A stretch of 64,000 nt of DNA from Amphiduros pacificus (GCA_949316495.1 OX439000.1:994501-1058500), one strand, 5' to 3'. Shown: positions 11,564 through 23,530, numbered from the stretch's first letter. Numbers and translations are program-made. Notes: generated from the letters alone by a model not told the origin.

Positions 11564-12049
11564 TTATAGCAGAGAGCACATGGGTAGGACTACCGTCAGG
11601 TAAGTATCCTGTTAAGCTGAGCTGCAGGATCCATTATGTACTCATTGGTCCAGTGGGCAGCTATATTTAACCCACCATGTGGGTAGGCTGGACAGACTTG
11701 TGCTTTCCGACATCATCGGATGCAGTTGAATGAAAGGTGATCAGGAACCAGTCCATCAATGGAAAAATCTTGTACGAATCTAATCTCTTGTTATTTATTT
11801 GATATTCAGTGTGGACCTATCTTTAAATATACAATGTGCTTGACAAAGCACAATAACTCTAACGATCCACAAAAGAATATCCACACGATATATGATTGGT
11901 GTGATGTTCTATATCCTTGACTTAAATAAATAGGAATAAGGTGAGAAAGTCAGAAGGGAAATGGAGCGGATTGTAGTGCTCACAGTTGCACACAGATTAC
12001 ATCGGGATCACGTGTGTATGATCAGCAAACCTCATTACTATCTGTCCTG
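11564..12049. other. No gene recognised
   Basis: No supported feature. Confidence 0.5.
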
Positions 12050-12880
12050 GTTATATGCTGAAAGACCGTCCAGAACCAGCCCCTCTGTGTGATCCAAATA
12101 TCGTGGGTTTGATTCCCAGCCTTAAACGAGCTGAGGCCCATACCTACAGAGTTAATCCGTTCACCTTGTAAATATATGACTGGGTTGATTGTCATGTTGA
12201 GGCCAGGCGACACGACAGTTAATGCCTCAGTCACATTTGCGCCGATTTCAGTAAAGATACCCGGCCGATGGGTATTTTTTTACAAAATCGGCAGGCAGTT
12301 CAGATTGCCGTGCGGGCACCGGGAGATCATCGGCCACAATTGGGCATCTTTAAGACGTCGGGCGGGTCATCGGGAACTTTTATCTGGAACATAAAAGTTG
12401 CCGACGTTTCCCCGATGTCTTATCAGCAAATATCATCTTAAAGTACACGGCAGGGTCCCGGCAGTGTCCCGCAGGCACATCGGTAGATTATCTTACGGCT
12501 GCCGGTGGCATCGTGCAGTGAAAATAGGATTTTTTTTATTTCATGTGTTCACAGGCCATCGTCCGATGATCCAACGGGCTCCCTACGATGTCATATAGAC
12601 ATCTTAAGGATATCCTACAGACGTCTGTGCCATTCAGTCTTGCACGTGCCGTGCAGTGCCCTTTAATAATGTGACCACAGCTACGGCATATCTGAGATTG
12701 TTGCTGATAAACTCCCCGGCGCCCGGCAGATTGTGAAGTCGGCCGATTGTTACTTCCCGGCCGGCGCCCGGTGCAAATGTGACTGCGGCATTAGTGAAGC
12801 AGCACGATATCAGCAATATTGTTGTCTCGTCATGAGATGACTGAAATAATGATGAAAGTGATGTAAATCCCCAAATAGAC
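12050..12880 (+). mobile_element. tRNA-derived SINE split by a MITE
   Basis: 12050-12221 carries the head and body (B-box-like GGGTTTGATTCCC, GAGCTGAGGCCC, TTGTAAATATATGACTGGGT, GATTGTCATGTTGAGG). 12791-12880 carries the 3' end (GAAGCAGCACGATAT, ATGAGATGACTGAAATAATG, GAAAGTGATGTAAATCCCC). The order and spacing match the intact copy at 22226-22494 once 12222-12790 is removed. The 5' A-box half is decayed. Confidence 0.8.
12222..12790. mobile_element. MITE with about 22-bp terminal inverted repeats, TTA target site
   Basis: The left end (A)TGCCTCAGTCACATTTGCG and the right end (reverse complement TGCCGCAGTCACATTTGCA) match with two differences. TTA lies immediately outside both ends (12219-12221 and 12791-12793), and the SINE continues on either side. 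A 3-bp TTA/TWA duplication is typical of PIF/Harbinger elements. The 569-bp interior is GC-rich with no transposase frame, so the element is non-autonomous. A decayed relative lies at 43076-43300. Confidence 0.8.
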
Positions 12881-13779
12881 AAACAAGATATCCAAACATT
12901 CTTTAAATGATTTAAATCCTCATTTCAAGTTGTAACATCATAACTCAACACCCGACATTTTATTATGAAACTTAATTTTCATTTGGGAAATTAAATTTAG
13001 AACTTCAATTATGGAGACGCAAGAAATCCAACCATATTTGGATACGGCTTAAGCAATTGAAGGATACGGCCGGCTGTATGGCACCGGTGGAGACGTGGGG
13101 GCAGAGATTACAGATTCATTATGTGTTTATGAGAAGAACGATAAAGCAAATATCAACTCAAAGTGAGTTCTTCACGAATGCTGCTTTTTCCATTATGTGA
13201 TCAGTTTGTTCACTCAGTTGAGTGGGGGATACATCAATAAAGCGCTCATATTAATATCATATGATGGGAAAAGACTCAAAGGGAGGCAGCTCAAACAAAA
13301 TGCTATATGCACTGAGCTTGCCAGCGTCTGATCTGATGGGAATTGGAGGGATTGTTTAGGATTCAGAGAGAGGATGGGGATATATTAATGTCATCCTGAC
13401 ATCCTTCCTTCTGCATGACGTCCTGAGATGTTACAAGATAAATGGATCATATCATAAGTCGAGATCGTGAAGAGTATGAAAATGTGCTGATCATTAAAGC
13501 TGTTATGGGGAGTACATTTTCTACTTATTTATTTTAGGTAATACCAAAGATTATACAATATTTATGATGTCTAATTATGTCATGTATCTGATCTAGAACT
13601 GAAGAGTATCGTTTACTGATTTATACTTGTGCTGTTGAACGTTTGGGTGGCAGATTAGTCTAGCTTGTCATGTGTTTAAAACCATTAAAACAGTTACAAC
13701 TTAAAAAATCTGTATTCCTGGTAAAATAATTTATTTTGAGATGTTAACACACTGGAAATAGATTCCAGAGCATTTGCAA
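12881..13779. other. No gene recognised
   Basis: Unique-looking sequence. A GGATACGGCCGGCTG patch near 13065 may relate to the neighbouring MITE interior but is too short to call. Confidence 0.45.
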
Positions 13780-14744
13780 TCACAGCAGGTTTACCTGAAT
13801 TCATCATGCCCTTAACCACATCAGATCATAGCAGGTTTACCTGAATTCATCATGCCCTTAACCACATCAGATCATAGCAGGTTTACCTGAATTCATCATG
13901 CCCTTAACCACATCAGATCATAGCAGGTTTACCTGAATTCATCACGCCCTTAACCACATCAGATCATAGCAGGTTTACCTGAATTCATCATGCCCTTAAC
14001 CAGATCAGATCATAGCAGGTTTACCTGAATTCATCATGCCCTTAACCACATCAGATCATAGCAGGTTTACCTGAATTCATCATGCCCTTAACCACATCAG
14101 ATCATAGCAGGTTTACCTGAATTCATCATGCCCTTAACCACATCAGATCATAGCAGGTTTACCTGAATTCATCACGCCCTTAACCACATCAGATCATAGC
14201 AGGTTTACCTGAATTCATCATGCCCTTAACCACATCAGATCATAGCAGGTTTACCTGAATTCATCATGCCCTTAACCACATCAGATCATAGCAGGTTTAC
14301 CTGAATTCATCATGCCCTTAACCACATCAGATCATAGCAGGTTTACCTGAATTCATCATGCCCTTAACCACATCAGATCATAGCAGGTTTACCTGAATTC
14401 ATCAGGCCCTTAACCACATCAGATCATAGCAGGTTTACCTGAATTCATCATGCCCTTAACCACATCAGATCATAGCAGGTTTACCTGAATTCATCATGCC
14501 CTTAACCACATCAGATCATAGCAGGTTTACCTGAATTCATCACGCCCTTAACCACATCAGATCATAGCAGGTTTACCTGAATTCATCAGGCCCTTAACCA
14601 CATCAGATCATAACAGGTTTACCTGAATTCATCATGCCCTTAACCACATCAGATCATAACAGGTTTACCTGAATTCATCATGCCCTTAACCAGATCAGAT
14701 CATAGCAGGTTTACCTGAATTCATCATGCCCTTAACCACATCAG
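13780..14744. repeat. 46-bp minisatellite
   Basis: About 21 copies of ATCATAGCAGGTTTACCTGA followed by ATTCATCATGCCCTTAACCA and CATCAG. Copies are almost identical. Point variants (CACGCCC, CAGGCCC, CAGATCAG, CATAACAGG) recur at intervals of several units. The homogeneity points to recent expansion. Confidence 0.97.
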
Positions 14745-14846
14745 AGGGATTTAGATTGTTTATGTTCTCAGTTTTGTTTCATGTGATTTTCCTCAAAGTT
14801 GCCAAAGATTGATATTGAATATTTTTTGTTGTTTTTCCTGGGTTTT

Positions 14847-14898
14847 TTGTATAAATGTGTATAGCGCTGATACCAAACAAGTCTGTTCATAGCGCATT
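14847..14898 (-). mobile_element. Inverted LINE 3'-terminal piece
   Basis: 'tatagcgctgataccaaaca' then 'agtctgttcatagcgc' is the reverse complement of the L2/CR1 3' end (GCGCTATGAACAGAC...GGTATCAGCGCTATA). It abuts a forward LINE body at 14899, giving a tail-inverted arrangement. Confidence 0.75.
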
Positions 14899-15449
14899 AA
14901 CAATGTTAGAAATATATCCTGCATCAGAAACCGCCTGGATGAAAAAACTGTTAATACCCTAGCATATTCATTTGTCACATCTACTCTAGATTATGGTGAC
15001 TCTCTACTCGCTGGGTTTCCCAAATGTAAAATAGCAAAGTTACAAAGGTTACAGAATGCTGCAGCCAGAGTTGTATGTAAAATAAAAGATTGATCATATA
15101 ACAGAAACCTAAATGGGTCTGCATGGCTGCCTGTGGAGGCCAGAATAAACTTTAAGGTTGCGTTATTTACATGGAAAGTACAGAATGGCAAAGCACCTGA
15201 ATACCTATCACAACTGTTAATACCTGAATTAGATATAAGAACTCTCAGATCACCTGAAAACAATGAATTTAGTGTCCCCAGAACAAACCGGAAAACATAT
15301 GGGGATAGGGCTTTTGAAGTGTATGCACCTAAAATTTGGAATGCCCTGCCCCTAGTGGTGAAAAATAGTAAAACACTAACCACCTTAAAGTCTAAACTCA
15401 AAACACATTTATACATAAAACACTATATCGAAAAAGCGATATCATCATG
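14899..15449 (+). pseudogene. L2/CR1-type LINE ORF2 C-terminal fragment
   Basis: The fragment reads the C-terminal region after the reverse transcriptase: FVTSTLDYG, LQRLQNAAARVV, WLPVEARINFK, APEYLSQLL, YGDRAFEVYAPKIWNALP and LKTHLYIKHYIEKA. These match the order in the intact element at 32703-36641 and the fragment at 37620-38492. It is 5'-truncated, has a break near 15090 (stop then frame change), and lacks the normal 3' tail, which lies inverted just upstream. It is a dead copy. Confidence 0.85.
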
Positions 15450-15452
15450 TTA

Positions 15453-15830
15453 GGGGCGATCCATTTGATTTTTGTGGGGTGGGGTGGGAGATTTTGGAAA
15501 AAAAATTTATTCACCCACCCCATCCCAGAAAAAAAATTTATTCATTCACCCTACCAAAGAAAAAAAATTTATTCATCCACCCTACCAAAGAAAAAAAAAT
15601 TATTCATCCACCTCCTTCCAGTTTTTCTATCTTCTATATCGCCCAGTAATTAATGACGGATTGTTAACAAGAAAAAAAATTTATTCACCCACCCCACACC
15701 AGAAAAAAAATTTATTCACCCACCCCACACCAGAAAAAAAAATTATTCATCCACCCTACCAAAGAAAAAAAAATTATTCATCCAGTACTGCTGTCCCACC
15801 CCACCCCACAAAAATCAAATGGATCGCCCC
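15453..15830. mobile_element. 378-bp MITE with perfect 37-bp TIRs, TTA target site
   Basis: The ends GGGGCGATCCATTTGATTTT...GTGGGGTGGGGTGGGA and their exact reverse complement are at 15453-15489 and 15794-15830. TTA flanks both sides (15450-15452, 15831-15833). The interior is a degenerate tandem of AAAAAAAATTTATTCACCC-type units and codes for nothing real. The G-rich start and TTA duplication fit PIF/Harbinger. Perfect arms suggest a young insertion. It interrupts sequence at the end of a LINE fragment. Confidence 0.9.
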
Positions 15831-15833
15831 TTA

Positions 15834-16756
15834 TCCAAAATACTATGAATATAAAGGGTCCCAAAGTTATAATAGAGAAGTATTCCTAATGGATACTTGT
15901 GTGCTTTACTCTTGTTAAAGATTTTTAGCTATCTTTTATCTAAACAATATTCCCACATCCTTTTTTGTATCCAAGCATAAACTTTCATATCGTTTTCATT
16001 TCTGGTAATCAAAGATAGGTATATGAAATATCTGGGCTGTACAGTAACCCGAAACGCAGGAAATATAATATGACAAGAAGAACTAGGGGGTGATCTTGTT
16101 TTATACAATGGAAGGATAGAGCAGAAACTTGTAGTTCTGTGTTTCCTATTATTAGTCTCCCTCAGGAGACCCTTAGACACTATGTTATTCAATGGTCTCG
16201 TCTTTGATTGGCCGAGTTTATGTGGTCTGACGATACCCACACAAGCACCAGCGTTAGTGAACCCTGACTGCTGCAGGAATATATCTTGTATGGAGAAGAC
16301 ATTTATGTTGTGGAGAGCATGTGATTGGGACAAAATGAGAGCTCTTCTGTCAAGGAAATGAAGACAGCTAGCTTGAATATCAGGGAATGACAATGACACC
16401 ACGTGGGTCCTGTCAACGGTATACGGCGAGTATGAAATATCTGAGAGGAGTAATTGGAGGTGAACTGTACCACACCCATGCCCTTATATGCCCTTATCTA
16501 AATAGATCAAATTGGCTTCACATGTAATCATTATGCTCATCACTGGGGTAAGGCTGGCACACGTGACGTCGCAATATCCGCATACTCCGCGATTGACACA
16601 ACCAAGTCTGAACAATGAAACCTGGCTACACATATGACGTCCAAGATATTCTGAGACATGTTTAGCCCGATATAAATGTATTATTCAACACACAGATGAC
16701 AAGATGATATGAACAAGTATGAAATTTCAGAAATGTGGAATTGGACCTGTGTTTCT
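15834..16756. other. No gene recognised
   Basis: A 157-codon open frame on the minus strand (15929-16402) has no motif I recognise and no supporting splice sites. Confidence 0.45.
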
Positions 16757-17580
16757 AGATCTACATCTACATCTATATGTTTACTCGGCAAAACCAATTG
16801 GCATCCCGTCGAGAGTGCAAAATTGCACTAGGGGTGCAACTGATCAATACCAGCTGCAGGCCAGAATTTACACTCTGGCAGAAAGGTTCCTGAAAGATGC
16901 CGAGTTACCAGATTCCAATGTAGTTAAACCAGAGGGAAGATTATTCCAGTCAGTCGCAGTCCTTGGGAAATAGCTGTATTTATATTGGTCACAGTTGGTT
17001 GCCATTTCTATATAGCAATTTTCATGGTTTTTCCTTGTACGGGCTGATTTCATTTTGACATGTTCAGGTAGTTTCAAAGCTATTTCACCATTAATAGCCT
17101 TATAAAATAGAACCAGCCTCTGGGTCCTCCTTCTCTCTGCTAGTGAATCCCAATTTAGGTCTTCGAGAATTTTTGTTACGTAGTGCCTGCCTCTCTCTTC
17201 CAATTGCTAATTGACACAAATCTAGCAGCTCGTCTTTGCACTGATTCTATTCGGTCAATATCTTTCTTAAGGTAAGGGTCCCACACACTTGATGCATATT
17301 CTAAATGAGGGCGCACCAGTGTATTGTAAGCTGCCTCCTTGATATTTCCTGGGCACATGTTGAAGTTCCTTCTTACAAAACCCAGTACTTGATTTGCTTT
17401 GCAGACAATGTTATTAATATGTTCATCCCATTTCATATTTGTTTGTAGCTCTACTCCAAGATAGGGGTGATGATCAACATGTTGCAGGGTGTGACCATTT
17501 AATGTATATTTCCTTGTTTCAAGAGCTTGGCTTCTAGATTTTCTATTCGAAGTATGTATGCTATGGAATTTCATTTTATT
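16757..17580 (-). pseudogene. 5'-truncated LINE fragment, reverse transcriptase C-terminal region
   Basis: The minus-strand reading gives HPYLGVELQTNMKWDEHI, NIVCKANQVLGFVRRN, AAYNTLVRPHLEYASSVWDP and RIESVQRRAARFV. In another frame it continues LAERRRTQRLVLFYKAINGE and YFPRTATDWNNLP. This is the region that follows the RT domain in jockey/CR1-like non-LTR elements, in a sequence type clearly different from the L2/CR1 copies in this window. A frame break lies near 17180-17200. A (GATGTA)n-like 3' tail lies at about 16757-16780. Exact clade not determined. Confidence 0.8.
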
Positions 17581-18880
17581 TGGTTCACACGCATTTTTTT
17601 ATAGATTAAATATATTATTTCAATTAAACCATTATGATTAATTTGTATATAGTCGCCTCAATTCGATGTCAATATAGATAGAGTCGTATTGAAGAATAAG
17701 TTTGCTCTGGCGGTATAATCTCTTGACAGGTTTATAATTTCTGTCTGGTGTTAACCAATGTGTAAAATGTCAGTTGGAAATGCGAAATAAGGAAACTCAT
17801 ACTCTGAGGGTCTGACATTTCACTTACTAAACATTTTGCAATAAAGTACCAAAGTATGTTTTACATACTGTGTAAGGTGTAAGGTTTGGCCTATCCACTT
17901 ATTGAGAACATTTGCTAAAATAACACAAATGTTTTAGGTTCTCAAGACTAAATTGAGCTCTGTCATATGTTTTAATTATGTCCAATTACAAACAAATAAA
18001 AATAAGAGATATTTAGATCATATTTTCCCTTTTGTTATTCTTGAATAAAATAAAATCGAATGGAAACCCTTGCAGTGAAAATCCACTCAACAAAATCGAT
18101 TCACAATTAAAATTTAAAATCCAATGTCCTGAACCCTTTTATAGTCAAACACGATAAGATCAGATAAAAATAGACACTGGCTGCGTCTGCGTGAGTAATG
18201 GATGGCACGACCACACCACTGAGAAAACTTCATTGTTTCATGTCCCTCAAGAGACGACAGTTACGTACGTGTGAGAGCGATGGTGTCATTCCTCGGCCGC
18301 TGACACAAAGCGGGAACAAACCATTAAATACAGCACATGAGAACGCTAAACACTTTGATGACTTCGGGACAGTTTTTTTTAAATGGTGGACGTATTTTTC
18401 CAGAGTCCGAATAGGTCAGTGTAATGTTTGTTCACAGATAAAGGCAACTACCAAAGCCTTTGGTTGATATTGGTTGATGCTATTTCCGATGTGAGGGAAG
18501 AAACAGAATTAATCAGTGTCCACTTTGAAATCTTCACAGGTTTATGACGTGTATTTCTATAGGACATGAAAGACACTGGAGTAAGAGAGTAGTGATGGAT
18601 TGAAAGGTTGAATTGCGAAGGGCGGCGAAAGCATTCATACACATTGTTGGCGGGGCAATTCATTTGTCACAGCTGAAGCCAAGCACTAAAACAATGGCTG
18701 TAAGTTGGTTGGAGATGGCGTTCACATCTCTCGGGGGCCTCATGCGTGACGTGTGCAAAGTGGTTCACTGGGCCTCAATATTCATACTAAGATCCAAGTT
18801 CTACATATAAACTTTCACGTTATAACTCCTTAACAATATCATGACACAAATCATAATCTTGGCGATGCACTCTTACATTC
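17581..18880. other. No gene recognised
   Basis: Long AT-rich tract followed by less AT-rich sequence at 18180-18810. Open frames at 18198-18467 and 18613-18810 have no recognisable motif. Confidence 0.45.
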
Positions 18881-18912
18881 TGTGACTGTGACTGTGACTG
18901 TGACTGTGACTG
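18881..18912. repeat. (TGTGAC)n microsatellite
   Basis: About five tandem hexamers. Confidence 0.9.
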
Positions 18913-19525
18913 CAGTATATCGTCAGCCTTCAGGGGTTACTTAAACACCTGCCTGACATTTCAAGATAACAGATCCACCATACGTCGGCACCCATTGTAT
19001 CACACTAAAATAGGATGTTATACATTGTTTAAGATTAAGTAATTATTTGCAAAAGATTTCTTTTACCATCGGTCTGAACCAAAATATGCTTACCAATGAC
19101 ATATTGTTATTTTATCTTATTTCTTTTCTTTTTTTTTTAAATTTCAGCGCTGTTGTGTTCCCCGGCTGAAGATGTATTTTTGTTGTTGCAGATGTTGGTT
19201 TGAAGATATCTGACTTTGAGTCGGGGTATGGTTCAAGGTCATATGGCATAAAGACCTTGGTCAATCATTTCAGTCAATAACTGCTTTGATACTTACACCA
19301 TATTAACCCATTTATAGAAACCTGATAGGATTTAGTCTGGCAAATATCAAAACATAACAACCAGTCCAAAGATAGACATCAGAAAGATTGGTGCTGGGTA
19401 GTAATCTGAAACCCCAGAGATCTCTCAGCATCAGAAAGATACAACCTAAAGGCTGGCTGGTAAAATGTGCTGCTAAACAATCGGTGTTCCTTTGACAGAT
19501 ATATTTCAATTATATTCTTAGTTAT
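18913..19525. other. No gene recognised
   Basis: A short frame at about 19192-19280 reads LKISDFESGYGS, faintly kinase-like. It has no donor site and no partner, so it is not called. Confidence 0.4.
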
Positions 19526-19756
19526 GGGCCGTGGCGCAGTTAGTTAGAACTTGGAAGCACCAGTTCCCCTCCGATAATCCAAAGGTTGTAGGTTCGATTC
19601 CTGGCCATGACTGATTGGAATCACTTTGTAATTTCTAATAATGAGCTGAGGCCCGTGCTGGAAGGATTAACCAGGTGTCCTGATATAAATACTGCACGGC
19701 AGCCATATATCTGCTACAAATAGGTCTCATCATGAAATAACTGAAAGATTAATTAC
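19526..19756 (+). mobile_element. tRNA-derived SINE, nearly complete
   Basis: The head reads GGGCCGTGGCGCAGTTAGTT (A-box region), followed about 65 bp from the start by GGTTCGATTCC, a canonical B box. The body shares GAGCTGAGGCCC, ATCTGCTACAAATAGGTCTC and ATGAAATAACTGAAAGATT with the copy at 22226. The AAAC tail is missing or decayed. RNA polymerase III would be the expected transcriber for the family. Confidence 0.88.
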
Positions 19757-20324
19757 ATTCTCAGTTTCATTGTGAAATACATCTATCGCTACTCTGTGAC
19801 ATTATCTTGTTTTTACGTCAAAGAGTTATACATTCATATCTGAGCTAAAGATCAAACTGGAGTTTTCTGTTTGCCTACAGCATAGATTAAGTTCTTTGTA
19901 GAGACATATTTCTTGTTTAAAGCCGTACTTGCTTGACCTCAAATGGCGGGATTGATGTTATCCAAACACGAGTATGGCCGTGTGTTTGCCTGTATCAGGT
20001 CTCGTCCTTTGTTTTCGGATATCTGGTTAGGAAATAATAAAGCAGGTAGGATTTGCATCCTCCGCAAATGTGACAGCTTGCCTCGCTTCCAAATGCCCCA
20101 TAATCACCATTGTGACAATATGTATCCCAAATTCTAATAATTCCATTAAGGTTAGCAATATATTGGTCAATAAGCTTTCTGTGTCTTTCCTAAAGGGCAT
20201 TGTTGTTTCATAAAGGTAAAGGGGACAAATAAACCAAATTAGAGCTTTTTGTGTCACTAATATTCCTCATATTTCCCAGGACATTTGATTCTTTATTCCC
20301 ATTGAACAAACCAAAGTCACCATG
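19757..20324. other. No gene recognised
   Basis: No supported feature. Confidence 0.5.
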
Positions 20325-20605
20325 TCTCAGCTCGTGTCGGCCGAGCATTTAACTATAGATCTGGTACGTATTGAGATGTCCCCATTACCCGCCTGAAAAC
20401 GATAGGCGATAGGGCATTCGCTGCCATTGGTCCGAAACTGTGGAATGACCTCCCTATTGACCTCAGGATCTGTACCTCAGCTGACCTTTTTAAGAGAAAG
20501 CTGAAAACCCATCTTTTCAAAACACATGTTTTTAGAGGAAGCGCTATGAACAGATTCGTCTGGATTCAGCGCTATATAAGTTTTATTATTATTACATTAT
20601 TATAG
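20325..20605 (+). pseudogene. L2/CR1-type LINE 3'-end fragment
   Basis: The fragment reads LKTIGDRAFAAIGPKLWNDL and FKRKLKTHLFKTHVF, followed by GCGCTATGAACAGATTCGTC and CAGCGCTATATAAG with an ATT-rich tail. This is the very C-terminus and 3' UTR of an L2/CR1-group element. The 5' boundary is approximate. Confidence 0.85.
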
Positions 20606-21247
20606 ATCTATTCAAATGTTTGTGAGACATTTATTTTCTAAGATTTATCTCTTTAAGTTTAGCTTTGTTTCCACATTATTTTAAGTATATTGAAAACTCC
20701 ATATATTTGTGGCCATATCTAGATAATACCCTCCCTGCAGAGATATGAGACTGAGAGCTCTTACTATATTAGTCCCTTCCAGACGTACTCAAGATATACT
20801 CTCTCCATTCACAAATCAGCAAAAAAATTCTAAGAGGTTTTTGGTGTCTGACAAATGCGTTACTGTCATCGCACTTTGCTGCTAATTAAGCAAATGAGGC
20901 TCCGTTTCTTTGCTGAGATTCTGACCAAAGGATTCATATCATAGGGCATATTCTGGGCATGTCTATAAAGGTTGTAAGAATAATGAGACAGTACTGGGCC
21001 CATAGCGAGGCTTAAATACTATACAAATGTGATGTGTCACGGGTAACCGGGTATATCTATATATATACGTAAAGGTATATTATGAAAATAAAGAAACATA
21101 GAGTTGTCCAATATAATCAGTTATCCAGAAACATAAATATTTAAACGTGCTCTGAAATGTGAAATGGTGTTTTTACGACCCTTTCAGCAACTATGGCCAT
21201 ATCAGGTCGACTTTCGAGCCTTTTACCCAGTGTGAAAGTAACACTGC
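20606..21247. other. No gene recognised
   Basis: AT-rich, with no supported feature. Confidence 0.5.
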
Positions 21248-21333
21248 CGACAGTGGGAGTCGAACCCACCACCTCCTCCACTTATTTAACCAACAAAGGC
21301 ACAGATCCCACACTCTAACAACTGTGTTGGTGG
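21248..21333 (-). mobile_element. tRNA-like SINE head or decayed tRNA
   Basis: The minus strand has a perfect T-arm (GTGGG-TTCGACT-CCCAC) with B box GGTTCGACTCC and an A-box-like segment (CACAGTTGTTAGAGTG). The acceptor stem pairs at only about five of seven positions and the anticodon arm is not clear. A SINE head is likelier than a working tRNA. Confidence 0.5.
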
Positions 21334-22225
21334 GGTCGGTAAACGTGCTCTGTGTTATCATATCTAAACGATAATGCAAACAATGGATCTCTGGTCAAAA
21401 TGTAAAAAGAGCGTTGTGTCTCTATTGCTGGTTTTATTTCTCTACGCTGTAATAGAATGATCAATAATTCATAAATCAATTCAGGGCAGCAGATCGATTT
21501 TGATAAACACAGACATTTGAGCATTTAAGTAACTTGGTAATGTTAATTAAAAAAAGAGAAACCCTCCTTGACCCTGAAACGAAGATCATTTTAGCGATGC
21601 AACGATTTGAAAACGTGTGTTGTTGTCTTGTGCAGTGTATGATTGCTGTTTGGGTTGTGGCGGTGCCTTTGACCTGACCTCACACGTCTAAGTGGCAGAC
21701 ACGTGTATGAGCCTTGACATCACTGTGCTTTCAGCTGACAACTTATTGCCGCCCAAGGTGAGACTCAGAGGCAAGATAATGGCGCTGTCTTCTTTGGTAG
21801 GATAAGACAGGGCTGCCTACTGGATCTCCTCTCTGGCTGTGTAACCGTGCCGTGTAGGCTCTGAGTGCCCACGAGACAAAAGTGGAGCGGCCAACATATC
21901 AAATCAAATCAAATTAAACCTTTTCACTGTTTTCTATCTAATGCTTTGTTGAACTGGTGAGCTGACAGTCTCGGTGGTAACAAAGGTTTGTTTATATTCT
22001 GGACACTTTCACTTCAAGCCACCTTGATGGCCAGTTTCTCACCTTGTTTTAGGGTTCAGGTAGTTAACGTATCTTGAGACTACACAGACTCTCTGTTATT
22101 TCAACCTGATTTATTTGTGTTTTCTATCAAACAAATCATTCAACTACTCAGTAAATTTTGTTTCTCAAAAGAGACCTTAACCTGTCCTCCTCCACCATTG
22201 TGACATAGCACAGTAATTGAGCCAC
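21334..22225. other. No gene recognised
   Basis: A splice-site-like pair (TTTCAG before 21735, CCAAG/GTGAGA at 21757) would frame a 23-bp micro-exon, but nothing nearby supports it. Confidence 0.4.
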
Positions 22226-22494
22226 GGGCCGTGGCGTAGTTGTTAGAGCGCTTATTAGCACAAGTTCCTCTGTGGCGATCCAAAGGTTGTGGGTTTGATC
22301 CCCAGCCATGCCGAAATTGAAATGCCTAAAGGGTTACCCGATGTCCTTGTAAATCTGTAGCCAGGTGGATTGTCATATCAAGGACCTGCGACATGACAAT
22401 TCAGCGAGGCAGCACAATATCTGCTACAAGTAGGTCTCATCACGAAATGACTGAAATAATGTTGAAAGTGATGTAAAACCCCAAACAAACAAAA
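22226..22494 (+). mobile_element. tRNA-derived SINE, complete
   Basis: About 269 bp. The head GGGCCGTGGCGTAGTTGTTA, B box GGGTTTGATCCCC and body blocks TTGTAAATCTGTAGCC, GCAGCACAATATCTGCTAC and GGTCTCATCACGAAATGACT are followed by GAAAGTGATGTAAAACCCCA and an AAACAAAC tail. It is the best copy here and serves as the reference for the others. Endings of this style are common in molluscan SINEs, which supports the lineage guess. Confidence 0.92.
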
Positions 22495-23030
22495 CTATTT
22501 GTTATAGCTCAAATCATTCAAGGAACTCGTGATTCGTATCTTTATTTCAACCATGGCATCATCATTTTCTGCAATGAATGTCAACCATAATCTTGATAGC
22601 TTAAAGTCAATCTGCTGAATAATTACGGATATTTCTTGGATTGGCAAAGGAACAGCTGACAAAAATGAATAGGAAATAACGAGTCTATGTACGCAATCAC
22701 AACATGTTGAATACCATTCCCTAACACAAAGTGAGAAACTGAGGATCAGCATGGCTTGAAATGAAAGTGTAAAATATAACTGAGCATAGTGGTATGACAC
22801 GTGATTCAGTAGAGAATACCCTGACAAACAGTACAGGATGTATTCACTATGGAGACATCATTGGAGAGTGGTCAGGGGAAAGATATCAAGGACACACAGA
22901 CAGACTATCATACATGTGATTGGATTTAAATAGGAATAAAATGAATCATGCATGAGCAAAAAATAGCCAAGAGGAAATACAGGCTTATGTTGGGGTCGGA
23001 TTAGCCCTCAATGACCAAAAGACTTTCCTG
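22495..23030. other. No gene recognised
   Basis: A 110-codon open frame on the minus strand (22495-22827) shows no motif. Nothing else was seen. Confidence 0.45.
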
Positions 23031-23530
23031 ACATACCGGGGTCAGTGAGGTCATACAAGCTTACATATCGGGGTCAGTGAGGTCATACAAGCTTACATAC
23101 CGGGGTCAGTGAGGTAATACAAGCTTACATACCGGGGTCAGTGAGGTAATACAAGCTTATATACCGGGGTCAGTGAGGTAATACAAGCTTACATACCGGG
23201 ATCAGTGAGGTCATACAAGCTTGCATACCGGGGTCAGTGAGGTCATACAAGCTTACATACCGGGGTCAGTGAGGTATTACAAGCTTACATACTGGGGTCA
23301 GTGAGGTCATACAAGCTTACATACCGGGGTCAGTGAGGTCATACAAGCTTACATACCGGGGTCAGTGAGGTCATACAAGCTTACATACCGGGGTCAGTGA
23401 GGTAATACAAGCTTACATACCGGGGTCAGTGAGGTCATACAAGCTTACAAGCTTACATACCGGGGTCAGTGAGGTCATACAAGCTTACATACCGGGGTCA
23501 GTGAGGTCATACAAGCTTACATACCGGGGT
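23031..23530. repeat. 32-bp minisatellite, left part
   Basis: About 16 copies of CATACCGGGGTCAGTGAGGT followed by CATACAAGCTTA. The array is interrupted by the LINE at 23531 and resumes at 36685. Confidence 0.97.

Noticed and set aside
13780-14744. CRISPR-like regular array of 46-bp units
   Set aside because: Units are contiguous copies with no unique spacers, in a eukaryotic genome; it is a minisatellite.
19192-19285. Kinase-like LKISDFESGYGS stretch
   Set aside because: DFE instead of DFG, no donor site, only about 30 codons and no other kinase motif nearby.
19526-19610. Genuine tRNA gene
   Set aside because: Has A and B boxes but does not fold with a proper acceptor stem, and is followed by the conserved SINE body seen in other copies.
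21735-21757. 23-bp micro-exon between TTTCAG and GTGAGA
   Set aside because: Good-looking sites but no neighbouring exon, reading frame or protein match to support it.
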